Shown: positions 16,535 to 24,481 of the stretch, one piece after another
How positions within the stretch are numbered: the first letter of the stretch is position 1
Layout: each line of letters begins with the position of its first letter
DNA from: Pararhodobacter sp.
GTDB taxonomy: Bacteria; Pseudomonadota; Alphaproteobacteria; Rhodobacterales; Rhodobacteraceae
Length of the DNA stretch: 64,000 bases
Assembly (NCBI RefSeq): GCF_034676545.1
Contig: NZ_JAUCBZ010000015.1
Coordinates: 1,147,001 to 1,211,000, forward strand
Reading direction: 5' to 3'
Made by a program: the position numbers and the translations under genes
Notes under the pieces: generated by a model
What the model was told of the DNA's origin: nothing
The model's input: only the letters and a program-made list of their open reading frames with translations
Database searches by the model: none

Positions 16535-17887
16535 ATGAATAGACGTCAAATTCTGGGTGCCGGGGCCTCGCTCGTTGCGACGGGTGCCTGGGCGCAAACC
16601 TCGAACCAACAGATCCCTGAGGCTCCGCTGGCTGTCAGCAGCCATACGCAGGTGCCGCCACGGCCAAACCAAGGCCGCGACTATCACCCCGTGGTCACCC
16701 TGAACGGCTGGTCTTTGCCGTTTCGCATGAACGGCAATGTCAAAGAATTCCACTTAATCGCCGAACCCGTCGAGCGCGAGCTTTCGGAGGATACGGTCGC
16801 CCGGCTTTGGGGTTACAACGGCAGTTCGATTGGCCCTACCATCGAGGCCGTCGAAGGCGACCGGGTGCGCATTTTTGTCACCAACCGCCTGCCGGAGCAC
16901 ACCTCGGTGCATTGGCACGGGCTGATCCTGCCGTCGGGCATGGACGGGGTTGGCGGGCTGTCGCACCCCGGCATTCCGCCCGGAAAAACCTTTGTCTACG
17001 AGTTCGACCTGACCAAGTCGGGCACCTTCATGTATCACCCGCACGCCGATGAGATGGTGCAAATGGCGATGGGCATGATGGGGCTATTCATCGTGCATCC
17101 GCGCGATCCGGCCTTCATGCCGGTAGACCGCGATTTTGCGTTCCTGCTCAATGCGTTCGACCTCAATCCCGGTGCCAGTGTGCCGCGCATCATGACCATG
17201 ACGGACTTTAACCTGTGGTGCTGGAACAGTCGCATGTTCCCCGACATCGACCCGCTGGTGGTGCGCCAGGGCGACCGCGTGCGCGTCCGCGTCGGCAACC
17301 TGACGATGACCAACCACCCGATCCACATGCATGGTTATGACTTTGAGGTCACCGGCACCGATGGCGGTTGGGTTCCGCCCGGAGCGCGCTGGCCCGAAGT
17401 CTCAATCGACATCCCGGTCGGTGCGATGCGGGCCTATGAATTCGACGCAATCCATCCCGGTGACTGGGCGATCCATTGCCACAAGTCGCATCATACGATG
17501 AACGCGATGGGTCACGATATTCCAACGCTGATCGGGGCGGATCAATCGCGCGCCACCAGCCTCATTCGCCGCCATCAAAGCAGTTTCATGCCGATGGGCA
17601 GCGATGGCATGGCGGAGATGGGTGAGATGGAGATGCCTTTGCCCGCCAACACCACGGCAATGATGACCGGCTGGGGTCCGCACGGCCCAATCGAGATGGG
17701 CGGCATGTTCTCGGTTGTCAAAGTGCGCCCGGATATCGCGCCGGACGATTACACAGACCCCGGTTGGTATGAGAACCCACCCGGCACCGAGGCCTCTGAA
17801 TGGACCGGCTATCTGCCCGATGTCACCCGCAACACCGACCCAAGAACCACCCTCACCCCGCGCCCAAATCGCGCGACGGATCTCTGA
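16535..17887 (+). CDS. Tat-exported multicopper oxidase (first copy)
   Basis: The 450-residue oxidase has a Tat signal (MNRRQILGAGASLVATGAWA) after a GGAAGGA site. Copper-binding motifs are complete: HWHGL (about 126-130), MYHPHAD, HPIHMHGYDF, and IHCHKSHHTMNAM (HCH near 314), which carries the type 1 ligands including axial Met. A Met-rich insert (SSFMPMGSDGMAEMGEMEM) near residues 350-370 resembles Cu(I)-binding segments of CueO and PcoA. The likely role is periplasmic oxidation of Cu(I), protecting the cell. It is followed by a cupredoxin and a CusF-like gene. Other metal substrates (Fe, Mn) are possible. Confidence 0.92.
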   Translation: MNRRQILGAGASLVATGAWAQTSNQQIPEAPLAVSSHTQVPPRPNQGRDYHPVVTLNGWSLPFRMNGNVKEFHLIAEPVERELSEDTVARLWGYNGSSIGPTIEAVEGDRVRIFVTNRLPEHTSVHWHGLILPSGMDGVGGLSHPGIPPGKTFVYEFDLTKSGTFMYHPHADEMVQMAMGMMGLFIVHPRDPAFMPVDRDFAFLLNAFDLNPGASVPRIMTMTDFNLWCWNSRMFPDIDPLVVRQGDRVRVRVGNLTMTNHPIHMHGYDFEVTGTDGGWVPPGARWPEVSIDIPVGAMRAYEFDAIHPGDWAIHCHKSHHTMNAMGHDIPTLIGADQSRATSLIRRHQSSFMPMGSDGMAEMGEMEMPLPANTTAMMTGWGPHGPIEMGGMFSVVKVRPDIAPDDYTDPGWYENPPGTEASEWTGYLPDVTRNTDPRTTLTPRPNRATDL

Positions 17888-17905
17888 CCTCAACACAGGA
17901 AAACC

Positions 17906-18385
17906 ATGACACAGAAACTCACCACAGCCCTCTGCGCCCTGCTGCTTTCGGCAGGCACGGCGTTTGCCTCAGGCACACACTCCGATTCCCATGACAACGA
18001 CATGGAAATCGGCCGTCCCGGTCTGGCCGCCGATGTCACCCGCACTGTCGAGATCTCGATGGTTGAGCCTGAGAGCGGCGGCATGGCCTATGACCCCAGC
18101 GAACTGACCTTTGCACGCGGCGAGACCGTGCGCTTTGTCGTCACCAATACCGGTTCTCTGGACCATGAAATCGTGTTCGACACCGCCGAGGAAATCATGG
18201 ACCACGCCGAGCTGATGATGAACCAGCCGGACATGCGCCACGCAGACCCGAACGCGCTGACCCTCGCGCCCGGCGAATCCGGCGAGCTGATCTGGACCTT
18301 CAGCCAAGCGGGCACGTTCCAATACGCCTGCCTGATCCCCGGCCACATGGATGCGGGCATGCATGGCCCGCTGACCGTCAACTGA
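17906..18385 (+). CDS. Secreted cupredoxin (plastocyanin/azurin-like)
   Basis: The 159-residue protein has a signal peptide ending at TAFA, a His/Asp-rich linker (HSDSHDNDME), and one cupredoxin domain. The type 1 copper ligands are visible: H87 in DHEIVF, then C142, H147 and M152 in CLIPGHMDAGM. An insert rich in Met and His (MDHAELMMNQPDMRH) sits between the first and second ligand groups. It starts 18 bp after the first oxidase and precedes the CusF-like gene. Likely a periplasmic electron or copper carrier for the oxidases or cytochromes nearby. Confidence 0.9.
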   Translation: MTQKLTTALCALLLSAGTAFASGTHSDSHDNDMEIGRPGLAADVTRTVEISMVEPESGGMAYDPSELTFARGETVRFVVTNTGSLDHEIVFDTAEEIMDHAELMMNQPDMRHADPNALTLAPGESGELIWTFSQAGTFQYACLIPGHMDAGMHGPLTVN

Positions 18386-18402
18386 TCTTCGGAGAAAAAC
18401 AC

Positions 18403-18693
18403 ATGAAACCGACCAAAACCCTGACCCTCGCCGTCGCTTTTGCAGCTCTCGCATTGCCCGGCTTTGCCGACACCTTTGTAAATGGTGTGATCGAGGCAAT
18501 CGACACCGACCGTGGGCGGCTGACCATCAACCATGAGCCCTTGGTGGATCTCGACATGGAAGCGATGACTATGGTGTTCCGCCTTGCTGAACCAACGATG
18601 ATTGACGGCCTGACTGTCGGTCAAACCATCCAGTTCGTTCCCGGTCGCGTGAACGGTCGTCTGACTGTCGTGCAACTGCGCAATGGATCCTGA
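18403..18693 (+). CDS. CusF-like periplasmic copper-binding protein
   Basis: The 96-residue protein has a signal peptide ending at GFA and a small OB-fold domain. Against E. coli CusF, the Cu(I) ligands His and two Met are kept (H44, M55, M57 in MEAMTM), while the Trp that caps copper in CusF aligns with M52. A third Met could make a thioether-rich site. CusF normally passes Cu(I) to CusB of a CusCBA pump; no such pump is present, so handover to the oxidases or the outer-membrane factor is a possibility. It lies 17 bp after the cupredoxin gene. Confidence 0.85.
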   Translation: MKPTKTLTLAVAFAALALPGFADTFVNGVIEAIDTDRGRLTINHEPLVDLDMEAMTMVFRLAEPTMIDGLTVGQTIQFVPGRVNGRLTVVQLRNGS

Positions 18694-18702
18694 CAAAACG
18701 CT

Positions 18703-18734
18703 ACCACGCGCCAACCCCTTTTTCGGCGCGTGGT
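18703..18734 (+). terminator. Stem-loop after the cupredoxin-CusF genes
   Basis: ACCACGCGCC pairs perfectly with GGCGCGTGGT (10 bp) around a 12-base loop that contains a T5 run. It lies 10 bp past the CusF-like stop. No T tract follows the stem, so it may be a partial terminator or a 3'-end stabiliser rather than a strong intrinsic terminator. Confidence 0.45.
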
Positions 18735-18846
18735 GGTCGCCTTGTTCCCGGCGCAGGCACTCACCCCCGCATGAGCAGTCCAAACGACGTGCCGATGAAC
18801 CAAGCGCAAGTGACAATGCTCAGGACATTCTTGCAAGGACTCCGCT

Positions 18847-19278
18847 ATGAACAAACGCTCTCTTGTGATCGGCGTCTGTGCCGTCACGCTCATTGCCGGG
18901 TTTGCCTATTGGCAGACCCGCTCACACCCCACACCCGTCTCGCCCGGAATGGCCGCGACGGGATCTATGGTAGACGTGATTGTCCCCGAATTATCCAGCA
19001 ACGCCCTGCTGGGACAGCGTATCTACGACACCGCCTGCGCCGCTTGCCACGGGGCCAACGCGGCAGGAACTGAAGGCACAGCGCCGCCCTTGGTGCATAT
19101 CTACTATGAGCCCAATCACCACGGCGACGAGGCGTTTCAACAAGCTGTGGCGAATGGCGTTACAAGCCACCACTGGGGTTTTGGCAATATGCCCCCGGTT
19201 GACGACCTGACACGCGGTGACGTGACGATGATCATCACCTACATTCGGGAGTTACAGCGTGCCAACGGCATTCGCTGA
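18847..19278 (+). CDS. Membrane-anchored class I cytochrome c
   Basis: The 143-residue protein has an uncleaved-looking N-terminal helix (LVIGVCAVTLIAGFAYW) and one cytochrome c domain with haem motif CAACH and a likely axial Met in GFGNMPPVDDL. ITYIRELQRANGI is the usual last helix. The His-rich segment between them (EPNHHGDE, SHHWGFG) is unusual and may contact copper proteins. It ends 94 bp before the second multicopper oxidase, itself followed by another cytochrome c. A role in electron transfer between the oxidases and the respiratory chain is inferred. Confidence 0.88.
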   Translation: MNKRSLVIGVCAVTLIAGFAYWQTRSHPTPVSPGMAATGSMVDVIVPELSSNALLGQRIYDTACAACHGANAAGTEGTAPPLVHIYYEPNHHGDEAFQQAVANGVTSHHWGFGNMPPVDDLTRGDVTMIITYIRELQRANGIR

Positions 19279-19372
19279 CGGCAGATCGCTGGAAAGCACA
19301 CCCCTCCCGATTTTTGGCAGTGGCTCAGTAGCCTCTGGTTTACGTTCCAACCCTTTCAGAGTGAGGTGCTCC

Positions 19373-20683
19373 ATGCACAGACGAGCCTTTCTTATGACCG
19401 CAGCCAGCACGGTTCTTGTGCCACAAATGGGGTGGGCGACCCAGCGGTTTGATCTGACCGCTGAAATGGTCATGGCCCGTATTTTACCCGATGAAGGCCC
19501 GCAAACCCCAATGATGGGATACAACGGCACCACACCCGGCCCTGAACTGCGCTTTCGCCAGGGCGAGATTCGCGATATCCGGTTTCTGAACCATCTCGAT
19601 CAAGCATCGGCGGTGCATTGGCACGGGCTGCGGCTGGACAACGCCATGGATGGTGTCCCCGGCCTGACTCAGGATGTTGTGCCGCCGGGTGGCCGTTTTG
19701 ACTACGCCGTCAGAGCGCCGGACGCCGGCACGTTCTGGTATCACTCGCACAACCGATCATCGGAACAGGTCGCCAAGGGGCTCTATGGACCGCTGATCGT
19801 CGAGGAAGCCACACCGCCGGATGTTGACCACGACATCACCGTGCTGATCGACGATTGGCGGCTGACGGACTCCGGCGCTTTGGCGGATGGTTTCGACAAC
19901 AGGCACGATCAGGCACATAATGGGCGATTGGGGAATTTCGCCCGCGCGTTATTCAGCGCCAACGGGCCGGTTCGGGTTGGCGACCGTTTGCGTTTGCGGC
20001 TGATCAACGTTGCAACCGACCGGATATTCCCCATCGAGATCACCGGAGTTGCCGGACGCGTGGTTGCCTTGGACGGTATGCCTCTGATCCGCCCACAGGC
20101 GCTGTCCGAACTGGTGCTTGCCCCGGCGCAGCGCCTCGACATGATCGCTGACGTCACCTCGGACCAGCAGGTGGCGATCAACTTTCCCACCCGTGACGGG
20201 CCGTTCCTTCTGGGTGCACTACCGGTTAGTGGGCGAAACTCCGATCGAGCGCCTGCGGATATTCCAGCGCTTCCGGCCAATCCAACAGCCGCGCCCGATT
20301 TGGCCGACCCTGTCGCTCTGACGCTCATCATGCAAGGCGGCGCGATGAGCCCGCGAATGATGTTGCAATCCGATATCTGGGCCTTCAACGGGCAATCCGG
20401 CCTGACCGACACGCCATTTCACAGCTTTGAACGCGGCCAGACGGCACGGATCTCTTTGGAAAACGACACGCATTTCCCCCACGGCATCCATCTTCATGGG
20501 CATCATTTCTACGAAGTGGATGCCGCTGGAAATCTCGGTGCTCTGCGCGATACCACGCTGGTGAACCCGAACACCTCGCAAGACATTATTTGCGTTTTCG
20601 ACAATCCCGGCAAATGGCTGCTGCATTGCCACATGTTGGGCCATCAGGCGTCAGGCATGACAACATGGGTGGAGGTCGCGTGA
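19373..20683 (+). CDS. Multicopper oxidase (second copy), coupled to a cytochrome c
   Basis: The 436-residue protein has an N-terminal export signal (MHRRAFLMTAASTVLV) and all four copper motifs: HWHGLRLDNAMDG, WYHSHNRSSEQ, HGIHLHGHHFYEVD and LLHCHMLGHQASGMTTW, the last with type 1 Cys, His and axial Met. It lacks the Met-rich insert of the first copy, so the two are not simple duplicates. Its stop overlaps the GTG start of a c-type cytochrome (GTGA). That coupling suggests a two-protein redox unit, for example a metal oxidase feeding or drawing electrons through cytochrome c. The substrate is unknown. Confidence 0.9.
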   Translation: MHRRAFLMTAASTVLVPQMGWATQRFDLTAEMVMARILPDEGPQTPMMGYNGTTPGPELRFRQGEIRDIRFLNHLDQASAVHWHGLRLDNAMDGVPGLTQDVVPPGGRFDYAVRAPDAGTFWYHSHNRSSEQVAKGLYGPLIVEEATPPDVDHDITVLIDDWRLTDSGALADGFDNRHDQAHNGRLGNFARALFSANGPVRVGDRLRLRLINVATDRIFPIEITGVAGRVVALDGMPLIRPQALSELVLAPAQRLDMIADVTSDQQVAINFPTRDGPFLLGALPVSGRNSDRAPADIPALPANPTAAPDLADPVALTLIMQGGAMSPRMMLQSDIWAFNGQSGLTDTPFHSFERGQTARISLENDTHFPHGIHLHGHHFYEVDAAGNLGALRDTTLVNPNTSQDIICVFDNPGKWLLHCHMLGHQASGMTTWVEVA

Positions 20684-21123
20684 AATCAATCGTGACTGTG
20701 GCGTTCTGCCTGATTGGATCATCGGCGCTGGCTGACCATGAATTGACCGCCCGCAACCTTGAGCGCGGGCGGGGGCTTTATGCCTCACAATGCGCGTCCT
20801 GCCATGGGGCCAATTTGGAAGGGCAAGCCAACTGGCAAACACCAGATGAGAATGGCGTGCTACCTGCGCCACCCCATGATGAGACCGGGCACACTTGGCA
20901 CCACAATAACGCCTTGTTGTTTGATTACACCAAATTGGGCGGTGCCGAGGCTTTGGACGCTCTGGGCGTCATTGGGTTCAACAGTGGAATGCCCAGCTTT
21001 GCCGACGCGCTCACAGATGACGAAATCTGGGATATCTTGGGGTATATTCGATCAACCTGGCCGCAGCGTATTCAAGACATTCAGTCAGACAGAAACCCGG
21101 CAGACCACCAGCCCGCACCGTGA
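20680..21123 (+). CDS. Periplasmic class I cytochrome c coupled to the multicopper oxidase
   Basis: From the GTG at 20680 (GGAGG seven bases upstream) the gene encodes 147 residues with a signal peptide ending at SALA. The domain has CASCH for haem attachment, HTWHHNNALLF in the middle, and GMPSFADALTDDEIWDILGYIRS with likely axial Met and the final helix. The GTGA overlap with the preceding oxidase shows co-translation. It is the last gene of the copper region before the tRNA. Electron exchange with that oxidase is inferred. Confidence 0.87.
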   Translation: MKSIVTVAFCLIGSSALADHELTARNLERGRGLYASQCASCHGANLEGQANWQTPDENGVLPAPPHDETGHTWHHNNALLFDYTKLGGAEALDALGVIGFNSGMPSFADALTDDEIWDILGYIRSTWPQRIQDIQSDRNPADHQPAP

Positions 21124-21197
21124 CAACTCCAACGCGATCATGCTCAACGGAATGGGGTCACGTCATCCCCAAGGTCTGGACAGTTTTTGGAGGTGCC

Positions 21198-21320
21198 CTA
21201 TTTTCGTGTGTAAGCGATGTCTGGACCTCGCCCGAGAATGGCCAGTTCAGCGTGAAGCTCGGCGAACGCACTCAGGGCTGAGGTGATGAAAAGGACCGGG
21301 CGGACGCCCAGCGTTCCGCT
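21198..21320 (-). pseudogene. Possible transposase C-terminal remnant
   Basis: On the minus strand an open stretch reads SALSAFAELHAELAILG then RGPDIAYTRK and stops at 21198. It has no start and nothing continuous upstream. The phrase resembles the C-terminus of insertion-sequence transposases I have seen in Rhodobacterales, but I cannot name the family. It lies between the copper genes and tRNA-Arg, where mobile-element debris would be expected. Confidence 0.25.
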
Positions 21321-21360
21321 CATGTGTCATTTAAGCCAAGTGCATCGAAAGTAACAAGAA

Positions 21361-21437
21361 TGGTGACCCCGGCAGGGCTCGAACCTGCAACCTGGCCCTT
21401 AGGAGGGGCCTGCTCTATCCAGTTGAGCCACGGGGCC
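21361..21437 (-). tRNA. tRNA-Arg (anticodon CCT)
   Basis: The 77-base minus-strand sequence folds as a cloverleaf: acceptor GGCCCCG against CGGGGTC, D arm with GGCTCAACTGGATAGAGC, anticodon stem GGCCC/GGGCC around loop CTCCTAA, and T arm with GGTTCGAGCC. The anticodon CCT reads AGG. The 3' CCA is encoded. Its 3' end faces the copper genes, the side on which tRNA-integrating elements insert. Confidence 0.95.
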
Positions 21438-21632
21438 GTTATCCGCCGTGTATCGGTCATTGCGATGGGGCATGGCAAGAGCGGGCGTTACAAATTCTGC
21501 ACAGGATCGATGTTGGTGAAGCTTGCCACCGCGCGACAGGGCGTTCTAGAAAGAAAGGGTAAGCCGTAAAACGGGTTTGCAGAATTAGCCGTGGCGTCAA
21601 GACGCCCGGCGACGCCCAAGGAGCCGCAGTCC

Positions 21633-22667
21633 ATGACCCAATCGCGCCAGCCAGACATCCGCCGCCCGCTTACATTGCGCGATGTCTCCGAAGCTTGCGG
21701 CGTTAGCGAAATGACCGTCAGCCGTGTCTTGCGCAATCGCGACGATGTTTCGCCGGCGACGCGCGAGAAGGTGCAGAACGCGGCGCGCAGCTTGGGTTAC
21801 GTCCCCAACAAGATCGCGGGTGGATTGGCGTCACAACAGGTCAATCTGGTCGCTGTCATCGTGCCGTCCCTGTCGAATATGGTGTTCCCGGAGGTCCTGA
21901 GCGGCATTTCCCATGCGCTCGATGAAACCGGGTTGCAGCCGGTATTCGGTGTCACCGGGTATTCTGCCGACAAGGAAGAAGAAGTCCTGTACGAGATGCT
22001 GTCCTGGCGGCCCTCGGGCGCGATCATCGCCGGGCTGGAACACACGGACGCGTCGCGTGCCATGCTGGAGAATTCGGGCATTCCGATTGTCGAAATCATG
22101 GACAGTGACGGCTCGGCAATTGACTCGGTGGTCGGGATTTCGCATCGCGGTGCGGGTCGGCAAATGGCCGAAGCGATTGTCGCGGCGGGTTACACGCGCA
22201 TCGGGTTCCTGGGCAGCACCATGGCCGCCGATCACCGCGCGCGCAAACGGATGGAAGGGTTGACCGAGGGTCTCGCGGAGCATGGGCTCGCATTGGTCGA
22301 TACCGAGTTGTATTCCGGTGGGTCGGCGCTGAAAAAGGGCCGCGAGATGACCGAGGCGATCCTGTCGCGCAACCCGGATCTGGATTTCTTGTATTATTCC
22401 AATGATATGATCGGGGCTGGCGGGTTGCTGTATTGCCTGGAAAAGGGCTATGATATCCCTGAAAAACTGGGCATGGCGGGGTTCAATGGGGTGGATTTCC
22501 TTGATGGGTTGCCCATGCAATTGGCAACCATTGACGCCTGCCGCTATGAGATCGGCGTGCAGGCGGCAAATCTGATCGCGGGCAAGGATACGGGTGGCAT
22601 CATTGGGGGGCACCGGATCGAACTGACACCACAGTTGAAGCACGGCGATACGATCCGCAAATCCTGA
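21633..22667 (+). CDS. LacI-family transcriptional regulator (GntR/gluconate-operon type)
   Basis: The 344-residue protein starts at ATG 21633 after AAGGAG. Residues about 12-65 form the LacI helix-turn-helix (LRDVSEACGVSEMTVSRVLRN) and hinge (GYVPNKIAGGLA). A periplasmic-binding-protein-like sensor domain follows to the C-terminus. The sequence resembles the gluconate-type GntR of the LacI family. No sugar operon adjoins it in this window: a tRNA is upstream and a convergent ammonium transporter downstream, so its targets lie elsewhere. The effector is unknown. Confidence 0.9.
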   Translation: MTQSRQPDIRRPLTLRDVSEACGVSEMTVSRVLRNRDDVSPATREKVQNAARSLGYVPNKIAGGLASQQVNLVAVIVPSLSNMVFPEVLSGISHALDETGLQPVFGVTGYSADKEEEVLYEMLSWRPSGAIIAGLEHTDASRAMLENSGIPIVEIMDSDGSAIDSVVGISHRGAGRQMAEAIVAAGYTRIGFLGSTMAADHRARKRMEGLTEGLAEHGLALVDTELYSGGSALKKGREMTEAILSRNPDLDFLYYSNDMIGAGGLLYCLEKGYDIPEKLGMAGFNGVDFLDGLPMQLATIDACRYEIGVQAANLIAGKDTGGIIGGHRIELTPQLKHGDTIRKS

Positions 22668-22724
22668 GCGCGCAGTTTGTGCCAGATCGGGTGTGAACTG
22701 GGGCGCCGTCTGCAATAAAGGGGG

Positions 22725-22750
22725 AAAAGCCCCAAGCGCGTGCTCGGGGC
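22725..22750 (-). terminator. Intrinsic terminator of the ammonium transporter gene
   Basis: Read on the minus strand, GCCCCGAGC, loop ACGC, GCTTGGGGC is followed by TTTT. One mismatch interrupts the stem. It lies 25 bp beyond the transporter stop, between convergent genes, and could also stop the LacI transcript. Confidence 0.6.
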
Positions 22751-22774
22751 CCTTTGGTGTGTGCCGGTTTTTGC

Positions 22775-24115
22775 TCAGGTGTTCGAGAACTCCGGATAGG
22801 CGTCCATCCCCAGTTCGGCCTTGTCGAGGCCCATGATTTCGTCCTCTTCCGACACCCGCAGACCCAGCGTGGACCGCAGGAACAGCCAGACCGCGGCGGA
22901 AACCGAGAACACGAATATTCCGACAACCAGAATCGAGGCGATCTGGCCAAGGAAGGTCGCGTTCCCATTGGTGAGCGGCACCGCCAGAGTCCCCCAGATT
23001 CCGGCGAACAGGTGAACCGGGATCGCGCCGACAACATCGTCAATTTGCAGCCGGTCAAGGAACGGCACGGCAAAGACAACGATCGTGCCGCCAACCATAC
23101 CGATCAGGGTTGCCGCGCCGAGGCTTGGGGTCAGGGGTTCGGCGGTGATCGACACGAGGCCCGCAAGCGCTCCGTTCAGAACCATCGTCAGGTCGGGCTT
23201 TTTGTACAACAATTGAGTCAGCGCCAAGGCAATGAACGCGCCGCCCGCTGCTCCGGCATTGGTGTTGGCAAAGATGCGCGAGATATCGGCCACGTTGGCG
23301 GCCGTGTCCATGTACAGTTGCGAGCCGCCATTGAATCCGAACCACCCCATCCACAAGATGAACGTGCCCAGTGTCGCCAGCGTCAGATTCGAGCCGGGCA
23401 GGGGGGTCACGCGGCCAGACCGATCATATTTGCCCAAGCGCGGCCCAAGGATCAGCGCCCCAGCCAATGCCGCCCAGCCACCGACCGAATGCACCACCGT
23501 CGAACCGGCAAAGTCGAGAAAGCCGAAGTCGGCGTCGAGGAAGCCGCCGCCCCATTTCCAGGACGCCTGGATCGGATAGATCAGGCCCGTCAGAACAGCG
23601 GTGAAGATCAGAAACGGCCAAAGTTTGATGCGCTCGGCCAAGGTGCCCGAGACGATCGAGGCGGTGGTGGCGCAAAACATCAACTGAAAGAAAAAATCCG
23701 ACCCGACCGACGCATAGGTCAGATCGGTCGTGGTGTCGGCCAGCCCGACGGGCTCCAGCACAGCGGTCGAGAATGCGCCCAGAACGCCTGGAATGGTCCA
23801 AGCATCACCCGGATACATCAGGTTGTAGCCGACCAGGTAATACAAAATGGCGGCCAGCGAAAAGAGTGCGATGTTTTTCATCAGCTGCATGGTGACGTTC
23901 TTGGAGCGCACAAGCCCCGCCTCGAGCATCGAGAATCCGGCGGCCATCCAGAACACCATGAACCCGGTTACCAGGAACAGAAACGTGTTCAGGATATAGC
24001 CGACCTCTTGCATCGGCGGGGTGAGATCGGCGATGACCGAAGCCTCCTGACCGAACGCCGCGACCGGCAGCACTGCGGTGGCAATTACAATCGGTGTCAA
24101 AGCCTTGAAATTCAT
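22775..24115 (-). CDS. amtB: Ammonium transporter (Amt family)
   Basis: The 446-residue protein starts at ATG 24115 with a signal-like segment (MNFKALTPIVIATAVLPVAAFG), then eleven or so membrane helices. Amt signatures include FFFQLMFCATTASIVSGTLAER, DFAGSTVVHSVGGWAAL, the pore His region of NGALAGLVSITAEP, and the twin His partner in GAIPVHLFAGIWGTLAVP. It imports ammonium or ammonia. No glnK or glnB gene adjoins it, unlike the usual glnK-amtB pair. The cytoplasmic tail (SEEDEIMGLDKAELGMDAYPEF) is the typical P-II-contact region. The upstream 360 bp hold its promoter and that of the divergent PBP gene. Confidence 0.94.
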   Translation of the reverse strand: MNFKALTPIVIATAVLPVAAFGQEASVIADLTPPMQEVGYILNTFLFLVTGFMVFWMAAGFSMLEAGLVRSKNVTMQLMKNIALFSLAAILYYLVGYNLMYPGDAWTIPGVLGAFSTAVLEPVGLADTTTDLTYASVGSDFFFQLMFCATTASIVSGTLAERIKLWPFLIFTAVLTGLIYPIQASWKWGGGFLDADFGFLDFAGSTVVHSVGGWAALAGALILGPRLGKYDRSGRVTPLPGSNLTLATLGTFILWMGWFGFNGGSQLYMDTAANVADISRIFANTNAGAAGGAFIALALTQLLYKKPDLTMVLNGALAGLVSITAEPLTPSLGAATLIGMVGGTIVVFAVPFLDRLQIDDVVGAIPVHLFAGIWGTLAVPLTNGNATFLGQIASILVVGIFVFSVSAAVWLFLRSTLGLRVSEEDEIMGLDKAELGMDAYPEFSNT

Positions 24116-24481
24116 ATAGGTTATCCCTTTCGAGCCAGATAGTAAGCGCGGCGATGTTGTCGCGGCGCTGTGTCGTGGACTTGCCGCATTCATGTCGATC
24201 ATTGTTGCCCCCTGCAGGCTGCATCAGGTTGTGTCGGTGTGAACATGCTCTGGCGGTATTGCGCGTGCTGCGCTTGCATCATGCAATGCCGGACGGGGTG
24301 GATTTCGGCGCGAATTCCGGAAGGTTTGCCCAAAAAAGGCACAATAAGGTGGAGATGCACAAAAATTAGTCAGTTCACGAAGGTGAATCGGAGGTGTCTG
24401 TCCTCTCCACAAAGTCGAGACAGGACTGTATGATGCCGAAAAACACGGATCAGTTCGCGGCAGGCAAGGCAGTAATCTCGT
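24116..24481. other. Divergent intergenic region between amtB and the PBP gene
   Basis: This 366-bp stretch contains no supportable gene. It holds a perfect 13-bp palindrome, TTGCATcATGCAA (24274-24286), which could be an operator. No convincing sigma-54 element (TGGC-N9-TGCA) or NtrC pair was found. The segment is more AT-rich near 24330-24370, consistent with a promoter. Confidence 0.45.

Noticed and set aside
18771..19073. An upstream start for the cytochrome c region
   Set aside because: That frame differs from the haem-binding frame and has no domain; the cytochrome begins at ATG 18847 with a membrane anchor.
16535..20683. The two oxidases as one duplicated gene or as copper nitrite reductases
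   Set aside because: They differ in length, signal, Met-rich insert and flanking motifs, and both have the full HCHxxxHxxxxM multicopper oxidase motif rather than the two-domain nitrite reductase layout.
21361..21437. tRNA as evidence of a larger tRNA or rRNA cluster
   Set aside because: It is a single isolated tRNA gene with no other RNA gene in reach.
22754..24142. A 462-codon open frame antisense to the ammonium transporter
   Set aside because: Translation lacks any domain and is polar shadow sequence, while the opposite strand has full Amt motifs.
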